Source: Haplosporangium gracile
Taxonomy: Eukaryota > Mortierellomycota > Mortierellomycetes > Mortierellales > Mortierellaceae
Length of the DNA stretch: 13,076 nt
NCBI GenBank assembly: GCA_015499985.1
Contig: JAAAUF010001061.1
Coordinates: 1 to 13,076, forward strand
Reading direction: 5' to 3'
Below, in pieces: positions 1 to 7,532 of the stretch. A model generated the notes under the pieces. It did no database searches, had not been told where the DNA came from, and was given only the letters and a program-made list of their open reading frames with translations. Numbering within the stretch: the first letter of the stretch is position 1; every line of letters starts with the position of its first letter. The translations under genes were made by a program, and so were the position numbers.

Positions 1-243
1 AGTAGCCTTGTTGCTACGATCTGCTGAGATTAAGCCCATTGTTCTATAGATTTGTCCCAAAAAACAACATCTCTCTTTTTGTTTCTCGCTTGTGATGGCG
101 TCTCTAAGGAACGTGTAATTTGACTTGCCCATTGGTGACGATATGTCAGCGATAATGCTTAAAAGATTGGATGCTGTTTGAAGGGAACAAGCCGAGCTCT
201 GAGTAGATGAAGTTGTAAGCCGTAGATCCTCAACTTCATACCA
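1..243 (-). other. Open frame of unknown function running off the left edge
   Basis: On the minus strand the frame that starts just after a TGA at 244-246 stays open for 81 codons to the window edge. It has no early ATG, so it would have to be an internal or last exon, or a relic. The product looks protein-like: a Ser/Thr-rich start, then a mixed charged part containing ADISSPMGKSNYTFLRDAIT. I do not recognise a family. An open run of this length can occur by chance. The main support is that part of it (about 68-160) has a diverged second copy at about 437-530 that gives a related peptide on the same strand (SIVARMS against SIIADIS, then AITTEK against AITSEK). No convincing splice acceptor is seen at its upstream end. 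A decayed repeat-borne coding segment is as likely as a live gene. Confidence 0.22.
68..160. repeat. Diverged direct repeat, copy A
   Basis: This pairs with 437-530 in the same orientation. Positions 81-100 agree with 451-470 at 18 of 20 bases. The resemblance continues on both sides with small gaps, into the CT-rich lead-in and through the following 60 bases. The starts of the two copies are about 370 bases apart. Confidence 0.5.
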
Positions 244-436
244 TCAATTTTATTAAGGGGTGCGCACTGTGGTCGGGATACAGGAGGAGGCGGTATTATG
301 TATGACATGCATGCATCGGAATAAGCGAGGCCGCGAGTTCTCCTCGGAGTCGGCACATGTCTGAAAACCTTGGGCAGTTGTTGACAGGACGAAAACATTC
401 GGGCTTTTGCTGCACATATTTTTCCTTCTAGGATAT

Positions 437-530
437 CATCTTTCTCTTTCGTTTCTCGGTTGTAATGGCGCTCTAAAGGCGCGGGTTGCTCGACTCATTG
501 ACAACGACATTCGAGCGACAATAGATCAAA
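437..530. repeat. Diverged direct repeat, copy B
   Basis: This is the partner of 68-160. It has lost one base relative to copy A near 470, which shifts the minus-strand reading frame that is open in copy A. A stop follows soon after, so this copy looks non-functional. Confidence 0.5.
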
Positions 531-1340
531 TGAAAACAAAAAGAGATACCATGGTTAGGGGCCATGTCGGTCTCTTGTCTATGTGTAAAAGTAGTGTCGC
601 AGGACGAGCCTTGTTTTCGTGAAGCAAGCGCTGATTCCATGGACGCTGGTAACGACACTTGTGATGATCCTCTTGAAAGAGTCGAGGAGAGTATGCTCAA
701 GGGAACCGACCTCTGAAGCGAGAAGGGGAATCCCTAGATATGTCTCATAGGCAAGATTCAAAATAGAGAAAGAAGAGGGCTAACATCGACTTGCATATCT
801 CTGGTATCTTGTTGTCATCGCCACCGTCATCGCTATCGCCACCACCTGTGCTAGGACCATCTGACATCTATGAAGGCATCACAACTCCATCGTAGCAGAT
901 CTTCATATCTTTGCAATTCCGCAATACCAAAATAAAAGTGTTTGCATGGCACGTTATGTTAGACGCTAAGATACAGCTACTTCTCTTCCTCACGCACTCT
1001 TTGCCACCATTCCCACCACACCCTCTCTTCATCGCTCATCATTGCCACACCAATCCCACGCTTTATCGTCATTTCCTTGTCGTTCATTACTCACTTCCTA
1101 TACTATTGCAGACACGCTACTCGTTCTGACCCCCTTCACTACACTCTTTTATCCTTTCGTTTTATTCTCCAAATTTCTCTGTATTCTGTATCCACAATTG
1201 CTCCCATTCTGTTACCGTCTTTTTTTCACAGAATTCACTGCTCATTCTCCTTTTGCCTTTTGTTCTATCAATCCTTTTGGTTATTCTTCCATTACTTTTT
1301 TTTCCGTTGACAGCCTCCAGCTCTCTCTCTGCTCTTTCCA
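531..1340. other. Gene-free stretch with a pyrimidine-rich second half
   Basis: No recognisable gene lies here. A short open frame on the minus strand at 579-761 has a protein-like composition but no recognised motif, and stops interrupt it on both sides. From about 960 to 1340 the plus strand is strongly C and T rich, which suppresses stop codons and creates several overlapping meaningless frames. Confidence 0.5.
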
Positions 1341-2040
1341 TTAACTCGCTCGTCCCTGTTCTCTTCTACTTTTGCAAGGACAAGTATAACAGATTTGAAA
1401 AATATTTACTCTGGTGTTCGTTGTCTTAACAGCCGCCCTGGTTGAGACCATGCGGTTCACACGAATCTTGTGTAGAACCGTGCTTACCATTGACAAGGGA
1501 ATCTGGGTGTAGGTGCATGAACTCCTGAAAGACACCTACCGCCTCTTTGCTATTTGCCAGAGTTAGGTGCAGAGTTAGGTGCTTGACCTCTCGTGCTGAT
1601 TTTGTTTGATTTACTAAAAACGCTTGACTCAGGAATGAGACCCGACGATGGAGCAGATTGTGTCACACCGGCGTTTAAGCCATGGGGCGAAGGGGAGACT
1701 GGAGTCGAGAAAGAGGCCGCCTCAGAGGGACCAGAGACTAACTCTGGAGACAACACCGATGGGCTGGTTGGAAGAGGTAGTGTATCAACATGAGACTAGG
1801 AACTGCGAATAAGAGAATTTTAAGGTGAACGTGCTCGCGAGAAATCAACTGTCTTGTCTACCTCACCGTCGACCTCATCGGAATTCGATCATCCATCAAT
1901 TAGCCTCCAAAGACCCGTTGAACGATGATTCTCTAACCAGGGACGCAGGAAGGATGGGACCCTGACAAGAACCGCGCGGACCCTGACGGGTCGCTTGTAA
2001 TGGAGGGGAAGTAGAAAGGAAGTCAACTTCAGAAAGATGT
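1341..2040. other. Gene-free stretch with a Ser/Pro-rich open frame
   Basis: On the minus strand a Ser/Pro-rich frame is open from about 1787 to 1550. A second minus-strand frame overlaps it and reads on to about 1429. Both have a plausible protein composition, and the first begins beside a CTAG that could act as a splice acceptor. No family is recognised, and two overlapping frames cannot both be real in a fungus. A decayed exon is possible but not shown. Confidence 0.25.
1559..1582 (+). repeat. 12-bp unit in two perfect tandem copies
   Basis: The unit AGAGTTAGGTGC occurs twice without a gap. On the minus strand it encodes the repeated residues near the end of the Ser/Pro-rich open frame (APNS then APNS). 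Confidence 0.85.
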
Positions 2041-2454
2041 ACATTGCGGACACCTCATTTGAAGCGTTGGATAGGGTGTTCGGTGGACGTCGTCGAGGTG
2101 TTGTTGGAAGTGTTGAAAATGGAGGAATGGTCGTGTGGATTGATAAGACTTGACGACAAAGGAGAAATTGAGATGGAAAGAGGAGCGACATCCCTTCCCT
2201 TCTTTATGGTCCTTGCCATCTCTTTCATGGATAATGATTGGAAGATGAACGTCAGAGCGTGGACGACGATGATTGGTTCAAGCACACGATGGAAGGATGG
2301 CGTGACGAGAGACAAATACAAACCCTTAAAAGGAAATTTATGCGTTCTGAACATCGGGATGACAGAGAAGGGCGTGAAGATTGGTTCATGTAAGCGATAC
2401 ATGAATGGCGAGATGGAAGACGACCACAAAGGAAAACGACAAGTCATCCATAGT
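2041..2454. other. Purine-rich stretch without a supported gene
   Basis: The plus strand is G and A rich and stays open in more than one frame. It contains loosely similar segments, for example around 2269-2300 and 2376-2410, that both start with GATTGGTTCA and reach ATGGCG about 20 bases later. This suggests old internal duplication. No protein family is recognised. The stretch turns sharply into the pyrimidine-rich tract that follows. Confidence 0.4.
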
Positions 2455-2529
2455 CTCCTTCTATCCTCTCCCTCTTGTTTGCACTCTCCCATTATCCCCT
2501 CTCCCTTTCTTCGCACTCACCCTCCTCTT

Positions 2530-2578
<49 letters not shown>

Positions 2579-2880
2579 CTGTGTTACTCGTATCCCCCTT
2601 GTACCTATCATCTACTCTCCCCTCAAGGGCTCTCACTCCTAGTACCCTACCTTCACGATTCCTACACCTTGTTGTTCCTCTACGCCTTGTTATGCCTACT
2701 TCCCTATTCTTGTCCTCTTGTCCCTTGCTCGCTTTTACCCTCTTCGTCACTTCACCTTTCACAAAACTTTACCAATTCCTCTCCGATTCTGTATTTGTGT
2801 TCACTTCCTCTCTCTCCTTTTCGAGAATTTTCTTCCTTCACCATTTTTTTGCCGCATCTTCTGTTCCCATCATGTCATAC
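2455..2880 (+). repeat. Polypyrimidine tract
   Basis: About 425 bases on the plus strand are overwhelmingly C and T, with a CT microsatellite inside. Because stop codons need A or G, long open frames appear here on both strands (Ser/Leu/Pro on plus, Arg/Glu on minus). They are compositional artefacts. Confidence 0.8.
2532..2574 (+). repeat. (CT)n microsatellite, 43 bases
   Basis: An uninterrupted alternation of C and T gives 21.5 dinucleotide units, read as GA on the minus strand. Length variation between strains and sequencing slippage are expected here. Confidence 0.97.
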
Positions 2881-2984
2881 CCACTCATCCCCGAGCGACC
2901 TCGACAAATGATGACCATGGCCTCCTGACGCGATGAAGCTTTTTAGGAGGGGAAGGTGCAACAGATTAGGTTTACGAACCACTC

Positions 2985-3525
2985 TTTGCCCTTCCCCGAC
3001 TCTGATTCTTCTGTGACATGACACCGAGACACCTAGCCCACTAAGCTGCATATATCGCTGTAGCATAGTGACAATGTTCACTCGTGTTCACTTTAAATTA
3101 TTTCAGAGTGCTCGCAGCAAATAGTTGTTCCACATAGACTTGTGGCTTTCCACGAGTTTGTTGACAATATGTCCCAATACACCGATAAGGCGCTCACACT
3201 TTTCATTGGCTCGGAATGATAAGAGGAAGCCAGGCGGTGAGAATGCCGTGAGAAAAACACTTTGTTTATTATCTTCTGCTATTCAATTGCGACCCATCAT
3301 CCTGTAGTGCTCTCCAATCTTGGGAATTTCCATTGACTTTAAGCCATTAATGTATCTCATGCAAGCGAAAGTGAAGCTCGCCACGCTCAACACGCTGTAA
3401 TCAGCAAACAATTTCGGCGCAGGCAACAGATTTGTAATCCCAATTATGATTGGTGATCACCATCACGAAGCACCCGCTTGGCATAGGTACGACACATTCA
3501 TTTATATATACGTCGATTGTTCGGC
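2985..3525 (-). pseudogene. Decayed LTR-retrotransposon integrase core (Ty3/gypsy-like)
   Basis: This is a relic of the integrase that inserts an LTR retrotransposon into the host genome. Read on the minus strand, the start of the core (about 3520-3446) gives VVPMPSGCFVMVITNH, matching the family pattern of a V-G-P-x-P turn followed by a strand ending in [I/V]-T-D-H. The first catalytic Asp is replaced by Asn (3451-3449). The second Asp lies in DDGSQL (3301-3284). After two stops and a one-base frame change, the catalytic Glu sits in ANEKCERLIGVLG (codon 3195-3193), where the family has NGKVERLN. Across the frame change the second Asp and the Glu are about 35 residues apart, as in D,D-35-E integrases. 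The tail continues with KSMWNNYLLRAL, stops, then resumes in a third frame. No LTRs, protease or RNase H were found. Assignment to Ty3/gypsy rather than another LTR group is an inference. Confidence 0.62.
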
Positions 3526-3935
3526 AGTGTGATATGTAGATAAGAACGCTGATGGACATATTCAAATTGCGCACAAATTAGTCAGTCAAGTCCTGCATAG
3601 GCGAAACAGATCACACTGAAAAATGATGTTTGGTCAAATCGCTGTCTAATGCTTTATATGAATTGATGGAGCACTCTCTGAGACCTGGTAATCCTCATAA
3701 AACAATGCTAAATCTCGCGGTTACAAAGAGCGTGCGGGGTAATTTACAACAAATGCACATCTGCCCGTGAACAACTTTCCTTTGTTACCGATCACGAAAG
3801 CTATCGTGAGCTCACCTCATTTATGCATTACAACAAGACGTATATATTCAAGGGCTCCTTTAGCACTAGTCTTTTTCAACGTGTATGTATTCTTATCGTC
3901 TGTCTAGAACGGGGAAGGCAGAGCTATCTCACCGG
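3526..3935 (+). promoter_or_regulatory. Upstream region of the pectate lyase gene
   Basis: No coding signal was found between the integrase relic and the TATA box. The stretch is AT-rich. One GCGGGG at 3734-3739 fits the CreA-type carbon-repressor consensus SYGGRG. A single six-base match is weak evidence, although carbon repression of pectinase genes is common in fungi. Confidence 0.3.
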
Positions 3936-3943
3936 TATATAAG
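3936..3943 (+). promoter_or_regulatory. TATA box of the pectate lyase gene
   Basis: TATATAAG lies 139 bases upstream of the ATG at 4082. The sequence between is pyrimidine-rich with a run of CA and TC motifs typical of fungal transcription start regions, so a leader of roughly 100 bases is likely. Confidence 0.6.
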
Positions 3944-4081
3944 TACTGGATTCGTCCCTTGGCATTTTTCTCTTCACTAGCCAGTCTTCGCACAGTCTTT
4001 AGCTTCCACATCTACAGCATCGGTATTACATCCAGCACGACCTCAACCAAAAATCTATTCTCCAGATCTTCTTTTTTCGAC

Positions 4082-4937
4082 ATGAAGTTCCTAGTCATCA
4101 CTCTCACTGCTGTCTTCGCCACCCTTAGCGCTGCGCAAACTCTCAACATCCCAACTCGATCCGGTAGCATCGTTTCTCTCCCCGCACCGAGCATTATCTC
4201 TGGAACTAAGGACTTCGCCAACAAGGAGTTCGACCGTGGACATCGTTGCAACTCTGATGACGACACTGGATCTGCCAACGCTGTCTTCATCCTTAAGAAT
4301 GGTGCTACTTTGAGCAACGTCATCATCGGAGCAAACTCTCTTGAAGGAGTTCATTGCGAGGGCGCTTGCACTCTTAAGAACGTCTGGTTCCGCGATGTCT
4401 GCGAAGGTACAAACATACGCATTTGTTGCATACATTCTCATTCACTAGACACATTCTCATTCACTAGACACACTCCCATTCACTTAGCCTTGTCTTAATC
4501 ACAATAACTGGCATTTTTCTTATTTAGATGCCATCACTCTTAAAGGCACCGGAAGCGTCTTGATCCAAGGAGGTGGAGCTCGGAATGCTAAGGACAAAGT
4601 TGTCCAACACAACGGAAGAGGAACGGTCACCATCAAAGACTACACCGTCGTCAACGTCGGCAAACTCTTCCGCAGCTGCGGTAACTGCAGCAAGAACGGT
4701 GGCCCAAGAAACGTCATTGTTCAAAACGTCAAGGCCAAGACCGTTAATGCTGATCTCGTCGGTATCAATTCTAACTACGGTGATGTCGCTATCATCTCTG
4801 GATCGTGCGGAACCGGTATCAAGAAGGTCTGTCAGGAATTCAAGGGTATTATCAAGAACGGTAAAAAGGAATCTCCAAAAGTCTCCACCACCACTAACTG
4901 CCGTGGCGCTCAAGCCAAGTTCATCCCCGCCTGTTAA
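4082..4937 (+). CDS. Secreted pectate lyase, polysaccharide lyase family 3
   Basis: The enzyme cleaves polygalacturonate by calcium-dependent beta-elimination outside the cell. Exons 4082-4406 and 4528-4937 are joined in phase 1 across a 121-nt GT..AG intron and give 244 aa, normal for a single-domain PL3 enzyme. Residues 1-18 form a signal peptide (Lys, hydrophobic core, S-A-A before Gln19). PL3 hallmarks follow in order: [18 protein letters not shown] (67-84), [14 protein letters not shown] (89-102), DVCEDA (105-110, created by the splice), DKVVQHNG (131-138), [10 protein letters not shown] (153-162) and GINSNYGD (187-194). Lys132 and Arg157 are the likely conserved basic active-site residues, by family analogy. 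Ten cysteines fit a disulphide-bonded secreted parallel beta-helix. There is no cellulose-binding domain. The frame upstream of 4082 is open but has no ATG. Reading through the intron would stop at 4496-4498. An AATAAA follows at 5023. Confidence 0.93.
4432..4488 (+). repeat. 19-bp minisatellite inside the pectate lyase intron
   Basis: A 19-base unit (ACATTCTCATTCACTAGAC) is present in two perfect copies at 4432-4450 and 4451-4469, followed by a third, diverged copy at 4470-4488. It accounts for nearly half of the 121-nt intron. It lies clear of both splice sites. Confidence 0.93.
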
Positions 4938-5022
4938 CAACGGGCTATAGATAGACTTTTGACCATGTATGATGACCATCCGGAGGTTTGGCTGGAGCGG
5001 AATCCCAGAACGAAGGGATTGA

Positions 5023-5028
5023 AATAAA
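5023..5028 (+). promoter_or_regulatory. Probable polyadenylation signal of the pectate lyase gene
   Basis: AATAAA lies 86 bases after the stop codon, a usual distance in fungi. The remaining sequence to about 5257 shows no gene. Confidence 0.5.
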
Positions 5029-5257
5029 CTAGCTTTTTAAAAGCGAGAGAGGGAGTAGTAACGTGTTTGAAACAAGGGAGGTCGCGAGATGAAGAGACTC
5101 TGTTGTGTCGATCCGCTAAGATCTATGCCTTTGATCTTGCGCTGGAAAACGTCTCACTACTGCCAGGGGCATTCAAACGGTGCTTGAAGATGTGGAGTCG
5201 AGAGAGGAAAAGGAAAGTTGTGGTTTTTCTTACAACGCACTAATCTACTCGCCTTAT

Positions 5258-5269
5258 TCAATCACTTTT
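5258..5269 (+). repeat. Candidate terminal inverted repeat, left, of the Tc1 relic
   Basis: TCAATCACTTTT is the exact reverse complement of 6384-6395. The pair encloses the transposase relic and defines a 1138-bp unit, close to the size expected for a Tc1-like element. The right copy abuts an A tract, so part of the match is low complexity. No clear TA target duplication is visible. Confidence 0.4.
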
Positions 5270-5300
5270 ATCGGTATAAACATCGCGTATTTTATTCACT

Positions 5301-6275
5301 CTACCTAGGTTCATTAATATTTGGTATGGCTGCCACGGTACGGTACACCTGCTCCATACGCCTGGGCATGCTCTTGTACAGTTTTGGATGTAGCCAATAA
5401 GAATATTCGTTCAAACAGTTCATCTAGGGTTGTTAGCGCTTCTTTATAGGTTCCAAGTTCCCATTTCAGGCACGACCAAAGATTCTCAATAGGGTTGGGC
5501 TCTGGAGAATTCGCTGTCCACTTGAAAACAGTGCTGTTAGACTCCACCAACCAGTCCTTCACTATGCGTACAATGTGGATTCTGGCGTCGTCCTGCTGTG
5601 ATATGAACGTTTCCTGATTCATGCTGCACCATCCGCGAGAGTCAACAACGTAGTCATCGAGGACAGCGACGTACGCTTCTAAATTGATTTTTCCTGAGTC
5701 CCAAGCTGCATCACCCACACCGTAGTAGATCATGCAATCCCGCAATATAACTTTTCTCCCTTCACTCTGCTTAGCTTCCTTGATTTATTGGTGCAAAAGT
5801 CGTTTGTATACCTGCATGCTGTAATAAAAGTCCTGGCTAAAGGATGCAACACGAATGATGGTCATCTCGTCAAAGAACATTACGTTCTCCCAGTCATCCA
5901 CTGTCCACTGTAAATGGGCTATGGCAAATTCGCATTGGTCACTAGTGTGAATTGACGCCAGTCAAAGCCTTTTCCGTTGCATCAAAATACTTTGAGACCC
6001 TCTTTTCTCCAGATGGCACTGACATGCGAACATGGACCTGCCCTCCATGCACCGATTGAATCAACCGTTAGCCATCCTGAAGTGGTTGTAAACGCCAGTG
6101 TTATGTCTCTTTCGAAATCGCATCTTTGAAGCTGAAATGTTTTCCTGTTTGGCTATCCAGAGCTTTAGTGTTCAGCTGACAAAGATGTTCAGACTGCTAG
6201 TTACTTCCCTTGCTGATCTTCCCTGATGAAGCTGCAGTATAACATCGTTACCTTTGTCGCATATTAGAGAATGAA
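5301..6275 (-). pseudogene. Inactivated Tc1/mariner (DD34E) transposase
   Basis: This is a DDE transposase of the Tc1 group, which moves its element by cut and paste into TA sites. One minus-strand frame covers most of the protein. An N-terminal helix-turn-helix is recognisable at about 6249-6181 (QLHQGRSAREV). The catalytic core starts at WTVDDWENVMFFDEM (first Asp, about 5910-5866), continues with CMIYYGVGDAAW, and holds the second Asp in QQDDARIH. The catalytic Glu is in NPIENLW, exactly 34 residues after the second Asp. The frame is broken by stops at 6172-6174, 6061-6063, 5962-5964 and 5785-5787. The expected C-terminal motif LYKSMPRR (5381-5358) lies in another frame, so there is also a frameshift near 5390, and that frame ends at 5301. 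Total span is about 325 codons, close to full length. The usual SPDLNPIE reads SPEPNPIE here. It cannot make active transposase. Confidence 0.85.
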
Positions 6276-6366
6276 GAGTTGGCGTGTGCTCGTCGGAGAA
6301 GATAAAAAAAAGGTGGGGTGGCTTAAACACGGGGAACTCTTTACAGACTCACATGCTCAGATAACC

Positions 6367-6387
6367 AAAAAAAAAAAAAAAAAAAAA
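6367..6387 (+). repeat. A21 homopolymer
   Basis: This is an uninterrupted run of 21 A. It abuts the right candidate inverted repeat of the Tc1 relic, and may be slippage expansion within that repeat or the tail of an inserted retroelement. Its length should be treated as uncertain. Confidence 0.9.
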
Positions 6388-6395
6388 GTGATTGA
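6384..6395 (-). repeat. Candidate terminal inverted repeat, right, of the Tc1 relic
   Basis: AAAAGTGATTGA is the reverse complement of 5258-5269. A second GTGATTGAA occurs at 6438-6446, so the true element end could lie there instead. Confidence 0.4.
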
Positions 6396-6499
6396 GCGAT
6401 GATTGTGCACAGAGATGCGATGAACGTAATTTGTTTGGTGATTGAAAAAAGTTAATGGTTGAGATTCAGAAGGAGTAACTCGAAATTCGTGAAACATGC

Positions 6500-6860
6500 A
6501 ATCACTAATGTCGAGCACTGTACGAGTATGGACAGAGTTCCTCCGCAACCAAGCCAGGAGGCAGACCGACAGTCCAGACCAAATGGAGACCACATCAGTT
6601 CTATGAGCAGATGCACAACGGCTGGCACCATCTACTCACGTCGTGGATGTCGAGGACGGATTAACCTCCGACGAGATAAGACTGAGCCGGACTCTGCTCC
6701 TCCAGGCACTTCACTGCCCCTGCTGTTGTCGAGAAGCCCAAAGCGACTTGGTCAAGAAGAACGGAAAGGACGCTGTTCTCGCGCCTCCCTAGGAGGGGCT
6801 GTTAGTACTCCTGGACCTCGCCGCCCCGATGACCTCGCTATCCATTTGATACCCCTTTGA
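6500..6860. other. GC-rich island, possible retroelement remnant
   Basis: This block is clearly richer in G and C than the sequence on either side. One plus-strand frame is open from 6459 to 6860 (Arg/Ser/Pro-rich, no recognised motif). The next frame reads coherently apart from two stops and contains a cysteine cluster (LHCPCCCREAQ). The island is followed by a CT-rich run and lies downstream of an A21 tract. The arrangement suggests inserted, decayed repeat DNA, but no family can be named. Confidence 0.3.
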
Positions 6861-6866
6861 TACCCA
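6845..6866 (+). repeat. 11-bp tandem duplication
   Basis: TTTGATACCCC is followed directly by TTTGATACCCA, a near-perfect two-copy tandem repeat at the edge of the GC-rich island. Confidence 0.85.
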
Positions 6867-6869
6867 ACT

Positions 6870-7532
6870 TTCCTAATGACTCTTCTCTTTCTCTCTCTTT
6901 TTCTCTCTCTTCCTAGTCCAGCAGGGATTATTATGTTGGACCTATGCTGAGGGGTCGATTTTGGCTGTCCGCAGGTCTAGAACCAGTTGACCACCCTTGT
7001 ATCTCGTAATTAATATGCATCTTTCTCGCTTTGTGCTGCCGAACTGCCGAATGGAACTTTTTTTTTTATTTTATTGACGCCAAATCCCCCACAGAAACTG
7101 CCGAATGCAGCAACCTTCGAAAGAAGCGCCCATTAAAACACGGTCACATGCTCGTTTGACCGTCTGTTGTATGGAGTCTAATTAAGGTCTTGATTAGTGC
7201 GGTCTAGTTTAGGCCGTAAAGCCCTTTTGACTTTATCCCACGCTAAAACGCCGCCTTGGACTGAAAGAGGCCTGGGACCTTCTTTTGCGGACGACGTGAC
7301 TGCCACGGATGCATCCACAAGTATGTCAACCTTCAAATCTCCCTTTTTTACTTCTTCTTCACGCCACCACCTCCCACAAGCCTCTCTCCCTCTTTTTCAC
7401 ACGTTCATTCCTGCTTCTTCTTTCGACTTCATCCTACCTCTCCTTTCCCACTGTCAGCGTTAGGCTCGTCTTGACAGATCATCTTACACATAACCTACCG
7501 TCAGTGCGACTCTAAGCCCTTTCTCGCCCACG
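6870..7532 (+). promoter_or_regulatory. Upstream region and leader of the permease gene
   Basis: No gene is seen here. A CT run lies at about 6880-6915. The sequence AACTGCCGAATG occurs twice, near 7043 and 7095. From about 7330 to 7465 the plus strand is strongly pyrimidine-rich, as is common just upstream of well-expressed fungal genes. No convincing TATA box or GATA pair was found. Confidence 0.4.

Noticed and set aside
2044..2928. 294-codon open frame on the plus strand
   Set aside because: Its second half is translated CT microsatellite and polypyrimidine sequence (Ser/Leu runs), its first half matches no known motif, and other frames are equally open because of base composition.
3959..4081. 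N-terminal extension of the pectate lyase
   Set aside because: The frame is open upstream but begins with TTG and lies directly downstream of the TATA box. The ATG at 4082 starts a perfect signal peptide.
4432..4488. CRISPR-like regular repeat
   Set aside because: The units are directly tandem without spacers and lie in a eukaryotic intron.
4524..4979. 151-codon minus-strand frame over exon 2 of the pectate lyase
   Set aside because: It is antisense to a recognised conserved exon and has no motif of its own.
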